Shown here one piece after another: positions 50,601-62,796 of a stretch of DNA of 64,000 bases (its first letter is position 1; each line of letters begins with the position of its first letter). The position numbers and the translations under genes are program-made. Source of the DNA: Ulva prolifera (lineage: Eukaryota > Chlorophyta > Ulvophyceae > Ulvales > Ulvaceae); assembly GCA_023078555.1 (NCBI GenBank), contig CM041199.1, positions 4,221,315 to 4,285,314 on the forward strand. The letters run 5' to 3'. The notes under the pieces are model-generated. The model was not told where the DNA came from. It worked only from the letters and a program-made list of their open reading frames with translations, and did no database searches.

Positions 50601-53600
50601 CATATCACTGGATTGCCACAGGCCTCCATCAGCTGTGGTCAGACATGTGAGGATGAGTCATGCTGATGACAGGGACACTGTCACAACACATCTGCTGAGC
50701 CATACTGACTCCTCCAACTGTGATTGCACTGCTGATATGCTTGAAGACAAGTTGGAGAGGCAGGTAGAGGCTTTGCTGATGTACAGCTCAGGCATGTTCC
50801 TGTGGGATGGCCCTGTGTACCGTATCATGCATTTGTGTGCTGACACACACTCAGGCAGGTAGCACCGCTGGCCACAGACAAGGGAACCACACACCCACGC
50901 AACCCACCCAACCATCGACACGCAACACAGACCAACACACCCATGCGACCGCACACACGTCAGCACCCACCCTGGCAGCAGCCTAACACACACAGGCCCC
51001 CAAACCCCATACCCAAAATCACACTCAGGCAGCTCTTCCTGCAGCTCTACCTGCCCCTCTGATGTGGTCTCCGTAATGCTAGCAATGGCAGGAGGGCCAA
51101 AGCAAGTCATGCAATGGCAGAGGTGGTATGATAGCAATGGCGAAAGATGCTTCCGAACAGCATACAATCATGGATTGTGCCACTGGTCACTCACAGCAGA
51201 CTGATGCTGAGCAGCGGAATGTGCGACGCCTCATAACCGAAGGAACTGTCTCGGAGGTGCAGTCTATGCAAGGACCAATCACTTGCAGGGTCCAATGGGT
51301 TGAGGACGGATTGAAAGCTACCCCCTCCGTTTCAGGAGGTCGTGGGTTCGATTCTGCGTGCGCTTTGGGGAATCGAAACGGCCGTACGTGACCACCTCGC
51401 TTAGCACAGGAGGAGGCCCTGTGAGTTGCGTACGGTCGTCTGAGGGGGGTTTCCAGGTGGTTTACCCCTTCGGCATATGTGGTCCCGTTAATTCGGAGTT
51501 GTCAATGTCCAATAGGATACGGCTCAGTAAATTTAGATTTACTTTACTTTACTTGCAAAGACGTGTTGTCATGCAAAGGTATGCCCGCACTTTCGATTTG
51601 TGTGTTTTGTTGTGCACAACAAAACACACAAATCGAAAGTGCCCCTGGCACGTGGCAACTTCGGTGGCAGTGCCAACCTTTACCCAAAATGATCCCCATC
51701 ACAGCGTGTTTGGTGAAGGACATACACAGGGAACCATGGCCTCGAGCACACGTCATACACGTTCACTGAAACAACCTTGAACATGTCAATGCAACAGTGG
51801 CACCACCTCGCCTGCAGCTACAAGGAATCTACGATGAACATGCCACGGCTCTGAACCACCAGAAGGCTTTCAAGTAGACAAGCATGGCACTGAAACAACA
51901 TCTTCTGCATTGGTATATATGTATTCACAAGGACAGAGGCCGGGCATGAAGCCGGTTCTCGGAATCCACTCGCAAGTGCACGCACTCGTTCATGGCACTA
52001 GGCCGGGCACAAGCGCGCACCAGGTATGTTTGTATGCTTGACTTCTAGCCAAGTCCATTGGGACAATGATGATCCAGCAGTGATGGGCACTGGCCTCCGC
52101 ACGTGTGACATGTGAGGTGGCCACCGGCCAATGCCCCTTTGCACGTGGCATGTTCAATTCAGGCATATATAAGCTATAAAAAGTTAAAGCATGCTGCAGC
52201 CCATGCATGTAGACGCACACGTGCACTGAACGCACCATAGCTGCTCGCCGACTGCCACTCCCATGCATCCCCTCCCCGCCTCGGCTCCAGCCACATCGCA
52301 GCAGACTCCAATGCTGGCCCGTCCGAAAACGAGCCCCGCCGCTCGGCTTCCGCCGCTAGGGGCCGCACGTGCGCCCCCCGGGGCAGCGGCGGCCGTGCGT
52401 GCAGCGGCACCGCCGGCGTCGGCACCCGCGTCCGCGCACCGTCCTCCTCCTGTGCCGCCGCCGCCGCCAGCTCCGCCGCCAGCTCCGCCTCCAGCGCCGC
52501 CGCCTCCCGCGCCACCATGTCCTCATGCATGCGCTGCCGCATGCCCTCCGAGGCCGCGTCCGTGTAGTCTCCACTTGCTGCGACCGCTTCGTCGAGCGTC
52601 TCCTGCCCGACCGCCGCGCGTAAAAACTCGAGGTACGGGTTCTCCGACTGTGTGAAATCGATACTCTCCTGCTCGGCAATGTCCTCGTCTACCTCCACTA
52701 ACGAACGCGTCCGCCGTCCGTCACCCTGTGAGCCCAGTGCCTCACAGTTGACGACACCTGATCCCTCAGGCGACGGGAGTGCCCCATTGTCTTCAGCCAC
52801 GCTATCAATCTCCTGCGTACCACATACTGCCTGTGAATGTCTCACCTCCCAACTGGATCCGGTCGGCCCACAGTCATCGCTCTCCTGCCGCTGAATGAGT
52901 GTTCCCGGTACACTTCCTGGTCGTGCCTCTCCCGCGGTGGCTGAAGAACCATCTGGGGGACTATCTTCTGTGCGTGCTGACGAATCCTTAGCTCTGTTAA
53001 CCGGTGGATGGCCTCTGCCTGTCTCTCTGGACTCAGTGCATGTACCCGCCTCCAGTGTGCACCTGGTGCACTCTCGATGCTCAGTCCCGACACTTTGTGT
53101 GTCCCCCAAATCCCCTCTCGCGCTTTCTGCTTCTTCCATGGCGGCTCCTTGCACATTTGCAGGCACTGACTGGCTTCTACCCCCCACATCTCCATCCACA
53201 CCCGCAAACTCATCCATTCTCCCTGCATCTCGAGTGCCGGTCGCGGCAAGCCCGGCACACTCAGCAGGCGTCACTGCTGCCGCGGTGTGTAACTGACTCT
53301 GTGCCTCGTCCTCGCCACCTCCAGACACCTGAGCGTCATGCGCGTCGCCCTCACTTGCTCGATGCGTGTGCCCAAGCGCCCGAGCACTGTCGCCGTCTCC
53401 GCTCCCCGCGCCCCAGCAGCTGCGCCTGTCCTGCTGCGCACCACCAGCCGCAGCGCTGCCGAGGCTCATCCTGCGCCCCGGCACGCAGCTGCCCGCGTCG
53501 GATGTCTGCAAGCTGGAGATGGATGACAGCTCCGACGAGCGCATGTCTGAGTCGGCGCCCGTCAGCCTGGCACCGGTGCCCGTGCTGCGGCGTCGCGCAG

Positions 53601-56600
53601 CGAATGCCGGCTGTACATCAGCCAGCGTCACCCGGTCCCCACCTAAGACGTGCCCATCGGCCCCCTCCACATCACGCCGCAGTGCCTCCTCTGCACCACT
53701 CTGCCTTGGCTCCGATGCGGCTGCTGGAGCTGCCACGGCGACTGCTCTTGCCGCCACAGCTACTCCCGCCGCGCCGGCCGCGGTCACCGCGGCTCCGACG
53801 GTCGCCGTGGCCGCCGCCCCGGCCGCAGCGGCGCCCCCCACGGCTGTGGCGACTCCCGCCCCCGTGGCTGCCGTCGCCGCCATGGCTCCCACTACAGCGG
53901 CCGCCCCCGCGGCCGCACCTCCCAGCAGCACGGCAGAGCCACCGGCGGCCGCCAACCCGCCACCTACGCGGCTCAGCCATGAATTCGTGTGGTCCCCCAG
54001 CCCACCATCCGTGTAGCGCCCGTGCGTCAGCTGGTGACTTGTCTGGCATGGCATGACAGGCACACCTGTCCCCGACTCAGCCTCAGAAACCAATGCAACG
54101 TCCATCGCATCTGGGGGCTGGTCAGCCAGCGCCAGAGTGCCCGGAACAGCCTGATGAGTGCCATCACCAGACTGCGACGTGCCGTCTGCACCAAAAGACT
54201 GGCTGCCAGCATCAGTAGACAGCTTCCGGCCACAGTAACCAGAGCACAGGCTGCCATCAGAATCAAAGCGGTGCGTGCTAGCCTCACTAGAGTACTCGCT
54301 GCCATCATCACCATGCTGCTGCTGCTCTTGCTGCTGCTGCTGTTCATCATCGTTATGCTGCCAGCTGGTGCCAGCACGCAACGCCTCGCTGCCAGAATCA
54401 TCCTTAAACTCTTCATCATATGACTGCTGATCACGGCAGCTGCTGCAGGCTGAGGTTGGAGGGCGGCCGCTGCTCGTGTTATCATGCTGCAGATGCGCGC
54501 CATCCACGCTCGTGCCCAACTCCGGATCCTCCAGGAGAATCTCAGAATCATTCATGGCAATGCTGGTGCTGCTGGTGCCCACCGAAACTGCCTCTGCAGC
54601 TTGCACAGAGCTGCACAGCCGATCAATCGAGCCCTCCTCAGAAGCTGCATGCGATTGCGTGGGGTCATGTGGCATCTGTGACGCTGTCGGCTGTTGAGCC
54701 GAGCCGTTGGCCTGTGTGTTGGGAGCCACTGCAGCCACAGCAGAACCTGTTCTGGAGGCAGAACTAGTGTGGCTGTGACTGGCTGACTGCACTTCAGATT
54801 GGCCGCAGCTGCTGAGTTCCTCGAGATCTGGTGCAACAGGATCCTCATCATCAGAAGATGATGCATATGGATCATCAGGACGAGCAGGCTGGACTTGTTG
54901 GCGAGCAGTACTATGCACAGGCGCTTTGCCTTGGCCTTGATTTGTGCTCAGTGGCAATGTCTCCTGGAGAGGGTCTTGGCGGCTGCTAGTGCTGGATCCA
55001 CTCTTGTGCCCTGCATCTCACCAGACAGGTTCATTACAATGTCAACGCAGGCTCCTGGAGTGCATGCCATGCCAGTGTGTGGCAAGAGAGTGCACGTGGA
55101 AGTGGAAATGAACTGTACTATGGACATGAACAGTACTAAGTACTCTTGCCAGCAGTGGAATCATCACTCTGCTGGTTGCCGGTACCGACAAGGACATGAG
55201 AGCGTGGATTGCTGATTTTGGACCCACTTTCAGGAAGCCTAAATTCTCTTGCTGCACAAGACCGCCCGTGCGCCTATGCATTGTACAGCGGACCCCGTCG
55301 ACCATGCTTCCACTCTATAATGATGACTGCAGGTGGCATAGCACTCCTAAACAGCCATCCAGTAGTCACCAAGACCACACACCTCTGACATGCACACTGG
55401 ACAACTTCCGTTCCGGTGATGTAATCCTGACAAACAGATGTAAACTCAACAAACAAATCGGCAATGTTGGCAACATTAGCTCATGCTAGCTGGCGCAATT
55501 TTGCTTGCAGGCAGGGTAACTGCACCTGCAAGATTTACGAAGTGCTCTGGTGAGTAAGGGCCCCCTTCATGTTGCGAGGACAGCTGGCCAGTGACACCAC
55601 CCTGCCAAGCCTCCTGACGATCACATGGATGCGATGAGCCTGCACACGCGACCAGGCCACCAGAGCCGCCACTGGTGGCCTCATTTTTATTCAACTGTGT
55701 CCCGATTGAGTGAGAGCCGTCGAGCTGCAGACCTGCATACAATGGTCACAGGCCTTGCTCAGGCATTGGCTGCACCGTCTGCACCGACCTGAGCTCGCAG
55801 ACTGCGAAAGCGCTGAACCCATTCACTCTTCCCCTGCCAACCACGGATGCAGCCGGTGCAAGTTCCTGTCAGTCAGAATCACACCAGCACAGAGGCATGC
55901 ATGCGCACCTCGAGACTGGCAGCTGTCAGCACGCAGCGCCCCAGAGTCTAGAGACCATTCCGACATACAGTGATCGCCGAACAGGCTGCACGACTGGCTG
56001 AGGTGCGCAATCCAGGCGGCAGACCTCAGCGTGTTCCCACCACTGCCCTCCAAAGAGGCCCCAACGCCGGTGCCGCCCTCATCGGCCTGCCGGTCGGCCG
56101 CAAAGCGCACTCCCGGCCCCCTCCCCGTCACTCCACCTTCATGCAACCCTCCCCCCGCTTCACCCTTGGACACCGGGTCCCCTCGCGCAGCGCCCAGCAC
56201 TGCCGTGGGCGCGTCAACGGTGGTGGAAACATCAACGCCAGAGCCTGCACCGCCTGCCTCAAGCCCCCGTGCGTCGGAAGAACGGGCGCTACCGCCACCA
56301 GCCGCGGGCGTGTCATCGTCTGTCACACATGCATCAACTTCATCCGTATGAACCTCCGCACACGAGGTGCGGTCGCCTGCCTGTACGGACGCATCGCCGC
56401 GCGGGCCAGCGTCGCCGTTGTGGGTGGTGCCAGCGCGCGCAGAGCCACAGCCGCTGCTGCTGCCGCCGCTGCTGTAATCTGGCACCCAAAAGTGCCGCGC
56501 CTCGTTCAGCTCATCTGTCACCCGCCTTCCACCGGCAAAGACTGCCCTGCTAACCGCAGAGACGTCTGCCAACTGCGAGCCGGCGCCGGTGACATCATCT

Positions 56601-59600
56601 GCCACCTGCAGTAGCCCGGCTATCTCTGCTGCACCCCCATGAACCTCACTCCCGGCCGCCACAGGATGTTCATCAGGAAGTGTGAACGTCGCGGGGACGG
56701 TGTGTTCACTGTGATCTGTTAACGCTCCAGCATGATCATTACGGGGATCAGATGCCGCCAAGTCGCCCTCATTTGTCAAGCCTGATAGCTCCGCCGACGG
56801 CGTCCGCAGATGGTCAGGGACTCGAGGCAATCGCAGCCTATCACCCTCATCCTGAAGCACCGGAGCAGCGCTGCTGGTCGCGTTGACGGCCTCTGCTGGA
56901 CGGCACACCGCCGCAGCTGGAGTCGGCGGCGGTGGCGCCGTTGCAGGCTGCTCAGTGGACGCCAGTGACTGCAGGCTCGGTGCGTGCACACAAGCTTCAA
57001 CAGCGTCCTGCAGCATCGCGGCCGCGGCGGCCTGGAGGCTCCCCTCCACTTCAGTGCCACAGCCGGCATCACTGACGGAGGCCTCCCCGTGACCCGCGAT
57101 GGTGTCACAGGTGCCCACACGCTCCACCTGCGGAGCTGCGCCTCCGGACTCGTCAGCGGCGACACATGCACCACCGTCGATTTCCCAGGGTCCCCTTGGA
57201 TCCACTGACGGCTCCCACCCGCCTGCCGGCCCCCGTACCCCGTCCGACCCATCGCCATGTTCCGATCGGATCGAGCATGCTGGAGTCAGCCTGGCTGACG
57301 GCGGCGCGGTGTGTGCGCGCGAGTTCACACCCGTCTGCGCGGAGTGCGCAGCCGTGAGCGCAGTGTTCGCGGTGCGCATCGACGTCTCGGAGTGGCCGCA
57401 GCTCTCCTCCGGGCTGAGCAGCTCATCGTGCAGGTCCAGCTCCCGTGGGGGCTCCATGCCGGCCTCAGACAGCGTCGACTCCAGCCCAACACTCATCTGC
57501 GAGCTGCCTGCCGTGCGCACGCTTCGCACGCTGCCGCTGCGGCTCACCCCCAGGTGCGGTGACGGAGCCTGCGACGGCTGAGCTGCGAGCCCCTCGCTGT
57601 GCTCTAGCTCCACTGCTGGAGTCAGGTCGGTGCTGCTGCGGTCCGCGGATGCGGAGGAGCCGCTGTGCCGGCGCCGGCGAGCGCGCAGCCCGAGGCCGTG
57701 CGCTGTTGGCGGCCGTGTGCTGCCCACCGCCTGCCGCCGGGTCGGAGCGATGCTGCTGCTCAGTGCCGTCAAATCTGTGCCGCGCTCGCCGCCGTCCCCA
57801 ACAGTGGCTGCGGGGGAGGCAGCAGACGTGCCCGCGGCGTGAAGTGCGTCCCCAGCACCCCTGCGGCTGCTGCCGGCCGCTGACGCTGTGGCAGACCTCG
57901 GTGTTCCCGGTTCCTCCGTGTCGCTATACGCCATCGCCTGCAGCGCCGGCGCCCCTGTGCTGCTGGGGGAATGCCAGCAAACGCCCGCCATGCTCCCACT
58001 GTCGCTCGCACCGCACATGCTGCCGTCAACATCGGCCGCGCTGCGTGCTGTGCTGCCCCGCTGCGTCTCCGTCCCCGCTGCGCTCGGCGGTGCGCTACGG
58101 AGGGTGGGTTGAGGCTGCCGCTGCGGAAAAGGAGGTAGGCTCGGACTGGCATGCATGCGCTGAGAAACCTCAGCGCCACCGTTGCCCGCGCTGCACACAC
58201 TGCCATCCACCTCGGCCGCGCTGCGTGCTGTGCTGCTGCGCTGCGTCACCGTCGGCGCCGCGCTCGGCGTCTCGCTGCGGAGAGTTGCTTGCAGTTGTTG
58301 CTCAGGAAATGGAGCCGGGAGTGGGCTGACATGCATGGAAAGACCGCTTCCGGCGTCCGCGTCAGCATGCATGGCCTTGCCGCTCTTCTGCGCCGCAAGC
58401 ATCGCATCCATGAGCACCTCACTTCCCTCTACCTGACCCTGCGGTGTGCGGCAGATCCCGGCATCACTGGCAACCTCCGACAGCTGCACAGACTCAAACT
58501 CTGCCGCCCCCGTGCTGGCGTTGACACCACCCCCCAGCTCTGTCGCAGCCAGCACATGCATGCCCGGTGGCGAAGGTGACGAATGCGACCGGGGGACGGC
58601 CTCCCGGCCACACGGTGAATGCGAAGGCTCTCTGAGGACGTCGCCACTGCTGCAGCTCCGCTGCAGAGCCTCGCGGGCCCGCTGCCGCTGCCGGACTTCC
58701 TTCAGGTGCTGCAGGCTTGAGGACGGGCTCACGGACCGCGCCAGAGGAGACCCGGGCCTCGGCGCTTCCGCGTCTGTCCCTGCCCCTCTTTCGTCATGGC
58801 TCCTTCCTGCCTCGCTGATTTCGGGATCTTCCGGCGTGGCTGTGTGGGGGCCTTCTGTGCTGCACTGTGGTGGATCCGGTGAGCCTCGCGCGGGGCTGTG
58901 GCGGGCATTCGCCTCCGCGTCAGAGTGCATCGTAGCGGTGCGCACTGAGGACGATTCGGTCACCGAGCTCGCCTCTGTGGCCATTTCTCCGGCGTGATGG
59001 CTGCCATGCGAAGCCTCTGACGGGTCGGAGGACGCCGTGGCAGTGCTGCTTGCACGTGGGCGCCGCGGAAACGGAGACGAGCTAGCGGCAGGCTCAGCAC
59101 GGAGATGCTCGCCAGCGCTGTGATCCCTGTGTTGAGGTACATAGTCGGGAACGGACGGCTGGCAGCCCCCGTCCATCCCATGCGTTGCACTTAGCGTCTG
59201 GGAGTTGTCGGCCCGTGCCATGGACCTTGGTGCCGGCAAATCTCCAGAGCTGCTGCGGCCAAAGATGTGGTCATACATTCCCATGCCAGCCTCTGAGCTG
59301 CTAGCACTCGCCTGCCTGCCTGCCAGGGCCAACGCAGCCGGTGGCAGCGCCTCGGCCCCGCCGCCGGCGCCGCCGGCGCCGCGGCGGCGGCGGCCGCCGG
59401 TGGTGCTCGCGTGCACGCTGCCGTACCGCACGGGTGCGCCGCAGGAGGTGAGCATGGCGGTGCAGGCTGTGGCGGTCGCGGGGCGCCCGGACCCGCGCGT
59501 CGCCATGACCATCGTGGAGAACATGGCGTCGTCGTCAGACGATGCGGATGGGTTGGACACGCGGCCGAGGGCCCGATGCGTCTCCAGCGCGAGCGTGCTC

Positions 59601-61272
59601 GAGGGCACGATGTCGGTGCTGCTCGTGCTGCGCCTCGAAAACAACACTTCTGCACAGCGCATCGCATCAGCAGGCTGGGTTTGACGTCTGCTTGGAAGCT
59701 GCAACGTTTCCATTGAGTGCACAGTACAAGCAGGCAGTATGTGAAACACTCGTTGCATCCATGGCGAGGATCAGAAATTTTCTACAGACACAGTCCTGGG
59801 CAGGGCTGCAGCCCGTACAAGACGAGCTTGCTGCAGCCCTGCCAGGCGTTGCCGGCCATACCGTGCACACCCTCACCACATGAGCGGCTCTCCGATGATA
59901 CACACCACGAAAAACTGCACGAAGCCCTTGTTTGATAGCAAAATGGTGCACACACACCAACCCGGAACATGCGAAATCGCCGTGGAACGAGATACGTACG
60001 GTGCATGTCAGCCTTCTGCAGCGTCGTGCAGAGATCCAGCTCTGACCGCCGCACCACAGGGGTGACTGTGCGGTGCTGCCCCTGCCGCCTCCTGCTGTGC
60101 GGCGCGCTGCACGGGTCAGGGTCTGCAGCAGTACTGTTGCACCCGCTGCCCGTCCCCGCAGTCTCGGCGGGGGTAGCGGGGCCACCTCTGGCAACTGTGT
60201 CGGACCCCGCATCCAAGGACTTGCTGCGGCACGTGTCTGCGACCGGGCCCGCGTGGTACCGGCTCCGCGTGCTAGCACCACTGCCACTGCCACTACCACT
60301 TCCACTGCCACTGAGGCTGCAGATCTCCACAGCCACGTTGCGCGCAAACAGTTCCGGGAACGCTCGCCGAGTGAACTGCTCAGAGTATGAAAGCTCCTTC
60401 CGTGGCCTGCGGCCAGAGTGGCTGGGAGTGTTCCTGCGATGCTGGTCGCGGGGAGCGTTCCTGCGCTGCTGATCGCCGGGAGCGTTCCTGCTTCTAGGGG
60501 AGCATCTGCCCGGGGACCGCCGGGGGGGGCTGTGGCTTGAGGACTTCTGGGAGATGGAGGTGGCGGGTGGAGTACGACGGCGGACGTCGCCATGGGCTGC
60601 TCTGCTGGAGGCGCTCCGGGATCTAGCTTTGTCCTCATCCCACGTGCAGACTGCATCCAGGCGAGGTGGTACGGTGGCTCGTCTGCATTGGCTGGGGCTG
60701 ATGTCTGGGCTTGAGGCAGAACGATGGCTGATCTCAGAAACAGATGCTGGACGATCATGACCACGTGACGAGCGTCCAGGGCGTCCGCGGTCTGATGTGA
60801 TGTGTGCTGTTTTCACCCGCAAGGAGACAGGATGGGCGCCGACTGATGGTGCTGGGCTGGACGTCCGTGTGCTTGTTGCATGAGGGCTGGGTGGTCTGAG
60901 TCTAGGGACTGAGGCGTTTGTACTCCTGGCCTGCGACGCTCGCAAGGAGAGGTCGTACTGCTTGCGAATATCTGCTTTTGTGGGAGTGTATGCTGGGTCG
61001 CTGGGGCGTGATGGATTCCTTGGGGATTCGGATCTTGAGGCAGGGCTGGAGGTGTACGCTCGTATGAGCTTTGCTGGAGGTGACCAGTGCACTTGATTGT
61101 GGCTGCCCTCAGCAGCAGGGACACGGACACTCGTACATGCTGAAGGATCGTTTGGCAGCACGCTCTCGGACAATGTTGAGCCCCGTGGAGGAGCCCCTAC
61201 TGGTGAGTCATCCCAATCTGGATTGGAGCTGCCTGAAACAGCGTTCTCGGCTGGTGGAGATCGAACGGACAT
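47680..61272 (-). CDS. Giant low-complexity, mostly disordered protein, six exons, about 3145 aa
   Basis: The exons are 60000-61272, 55909-59649, 55526-55732, 52236-55010, 49099-50247 and 47680-47972, 9438 nt in total. All five introns are in phase 1. The two large exons (3741 and 2775 nt) stay open throughout, which random GC-rich DNA would not do. Composition is Ser, Ala, Gly, Thr, Asp, Glu and Arg rich. Notable pieces are a (SG)n run in exon 1, a duplicated block in exon 2, an Ala/Gly-rich hydrophobic stretch in exon 4 and a 15-residue minisatellite in exon 5. Only the C-terminal part looks folded: SPEEMAVLLGADAGASRALA in exon 5, then a helical stretch (HVEIHMKQMSRLLKALG) in exon 6. No family is recognised. 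The start ATG at 61272 is the first after an in-frame stop, but a GTAAGT donor at about 61312 hints at an upstream exon. The last exon is the least certain. Confidence 0.65.
48978..49022. mobile_element. 45-bp palindromic insertion element, copy 1
   Basis: The ends TGTGGCAATCCAGTG and CACTGGATTGCCACA are perfect 15-bp inverted repeats around a 15-bp core. It is flanked by the direct duplication ACCGC at 48973-48977 and 49023-49027. It lies in the last intron of the giant disordered gene. Confidence 0.85.
49033..49077. mobile_element. 45-bp palindromic insertion element, copy 2 (inverted)
   Basis: This is the exact reverse complement of copy 1 over all 45 bases, but it has its own flanking duplication, AGAGC, at 49028-49032 and 49078-49082. 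The two copies are ten bases apart, and those ten bases are exactly the two adjoining target duplications. Confidence 0.85.
49720..50040 (-). repeat. Coding minisatellite, about eight units of roughly 45 bp
   Basis: In exon 5 of the giant gene the protein repeats a unit of the form ALSATGSGxPxAxG about eight times (ALLGTGSG, ALSATGSG, ALLATGSV, ALSAIDSG and others). Units are diverged, so this is an old tandem expansion rather than a recent one. Confidence 0.8.
50576..50620. mobile_element. 45-bp palindromic insertion element, copy 3
   Basis: It matches copy 1 at 43 of 45 positions, with identical 15-bp terminal inverted repeats. It is flanked by the direct duplication GGCCT at 50571-50575 and 50621-50625. 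Confidence 0.85.
51281..51545 (+). mobile_element. SINE-like element with a tRNA-like promoter half
   Basis: Near 51345 the sequence GGGTTCGATTCTGC fits the internal B box of RNA polymerase III promoters. It is preceded by a stem CCTCC/GGAGG that resembles an anticodon arm. About 130 bases later comes a segment shared with 35447-35514, and the copy ends in TTTACTTTACTT. A head related to tRNA plus a dispersed tail and a simple 3' end is the layout of a SINE. The A box is not clear and the left end is approximate. Confidence 0.45.
51587..51642. repeat. 56-bp perfect palindrome
   Basis: The left arm starts GCACTTTCGATTTGTGTG and the right arm is its exact reverse complement. The arms are 28 bp with no spacer, centred between 51614 and 51615. 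It lies just downstream of the SINE-like element. Confidence 0.95.
53690..53985 (-). other. Ala/Gly/Val-rich hydrophobic segment within the giant protein
   Basis: About 95 residues run almost without charge, made of Ala, Gly, Val and Thr (for example GGAAAGAAAVVGAMAATAAT, then AVTAAGAAGVAVAARAVAV). Such a stretch could insert in a membrane or form a silk-like or colicin-like hydrophobic hairpin. Low complexity alone could also explain it. Confidence 0.5.
57985..58335 (-). repeat. Tandem duplication of about 177 bp inside exon 2 of the giant gene
   Basis: Two adjacent protein blocks align: MHVSPLPAPFPEQQ...STARSAAEVDGSVC and MHASPSLPPFPQRQ...STARSAADVDGSMC. The duplication keeps the frame. 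Confidence 0.8.
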
Positions 61273-62796
61273 GGACCAGTGAAATTTAGTACTGGCAACA
61301 CTTCGACAGACTTACTTCCAGGCCCTGCGTTCTAAGATCAGAACATCCCAGCACTGCCACTGCCACTCCTGCTGCATTCATCAGCGACCGTGCACACTGT
61401 CACGTCTGCCGGCAATGCCAGATGATCTTGAGCCCAGCCTATACAGTAAGCCATCGTTGACAGTGTACAAGCGAAATTGTGATGAATCCCCGATTGATAG
61501 GTCCTGCCGAGGGCATTCGTGCGCGACGATAAGGCCACGCCGTGCGTCAAGTCAGTATCCAGCAGAATCTGCACTCATTGACAGTAAAAATCAGGTTAAC
61601 CGACGAGTAGAAGCGGCCCATGCTAGCATAAACATTTCTGCAGTGCGCGATGGCTGCCACACCTGGGCTGATATCAAAGCTCGTTGAAGTGCAAGCCTTG
61701 AAGAACGCTCAACAAAACAACAAAGATCAGAACAACCAGAACAATAATGACCGACCTCACGCTTCCTGATCCGATCTTCGACACCAGGTGTTCGACTCAC
61801 AGACATCACCGTTCGCATGGAGGTCAGCAGGTGAGCAATGCCCGGCCAATGCGTCAGGAATCCCTGGCATACTCAGCATCATGTTCATGTAAATACAGAG
61901 ACTAGTTGCTAGCAACAGCAGTCCGATCGCGGTGCCACATGCAAGCACACACACACGTGCATGAAGATTGTGGGAAGGTACCTGTTCGCATCAGCGCGTA
62001 CTGCACTACAAACTCAACACTTTGACACATCTGAAACCAGAACAATGCATGTGCACCAACGGGACCAACGGAATGGCATCGAGAGAATATCTACATGGCT
62101 AAGCATGCTCCGTACGAAAGGTGAGGATTGGCAAGTACCTGCATACAACGCAAGTGGCAGGTGTCCTGTACAGCCAGTTGCTCAGAAAGTAACTGTTGCA
62201 TCACGCGATTCAAAATTGTAGTGCAGTACCCAGTACACAGCGTTGCTCTCCGTGGCGCTAGGTTGTGTCTGCGGGCAAACGTGGCCAGGGTGTTCTTCCT
62301 GGAAGCAATCCCTGGCCTTGCCGTCGATTGAATGGATCTTTATGGGTGATTGCACAAACTCAGGTGCACCTGAGCATGGTCAAGCAATAGCTGTGTCCAA
62401 GAAGACCTACTATCAAACACAACATTACAATCCAAACAAACTCACCAGGTATTCCACCGGCAACAATCCAAAACCTACCGCCATCCAGCCTGTTGTGGGA
62501 AGTTGACCTCCCGCATGGCATCATCGGCTCAGCAAAGCACTCCTGTTCTCATTACGGTACACACAGGCGTAGTGCACATAACGTTTGAATCCCTACCATA
62601 CAATCACGGCTTCGTGCAAATCAACAGCTCATCGGGCGACTTGATATCTTCAGGCTTCCGCGAATCACAAGAAAACTTCTCTTCAAAACTTTCGACTCTC
62701 TCAACATGCAAACACACCTCACATCAACCGAAGTTGACCAACAACAAATTCTTTGGCCAGGGGCCTCCCGTCCGGCTCTGATGCCACATGGCCGCA
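61273..62796. other. Intergenic region, no gene resolved
   Basis: This lies between the presumed start of the giant gene and the 3' end of the next minus-strand gene. A GTAAGT at about 61312 followed by TACTAA and TTTCAG could be a short intron of the giant gene's 5' region. No longer frame or repeat stands out. Confidence 0.5.

Larger units (their letters stand above)
50248..52235 (-). other. Long intron of the giant gene carrying several repeats
   Basis: This 2-kb intron has a GTGCGTTC donor and the acceptor GAGTGCAG. Besides the palindromic element at 50576, the SINE-like element at about 51281 and the perfect palindrome at 51587, I see no gene in it. Confidence 0.6.

Noticed and set aside
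51320..51365. True tRNA gene
   Set aside because: Only the anticodon-like stem and B box fit; the acceptor stem and A box do not form, so a tRNA-derived repeat is more likely.
25149..61272. One single gene joining the disordered protein and the filamin-kinesin
   Set aside because: A frame-consistent last exon ends in a stop at 47680, and no chain of exons bridges 47680 to 46225. It cannot be fully excluded without transcripts.
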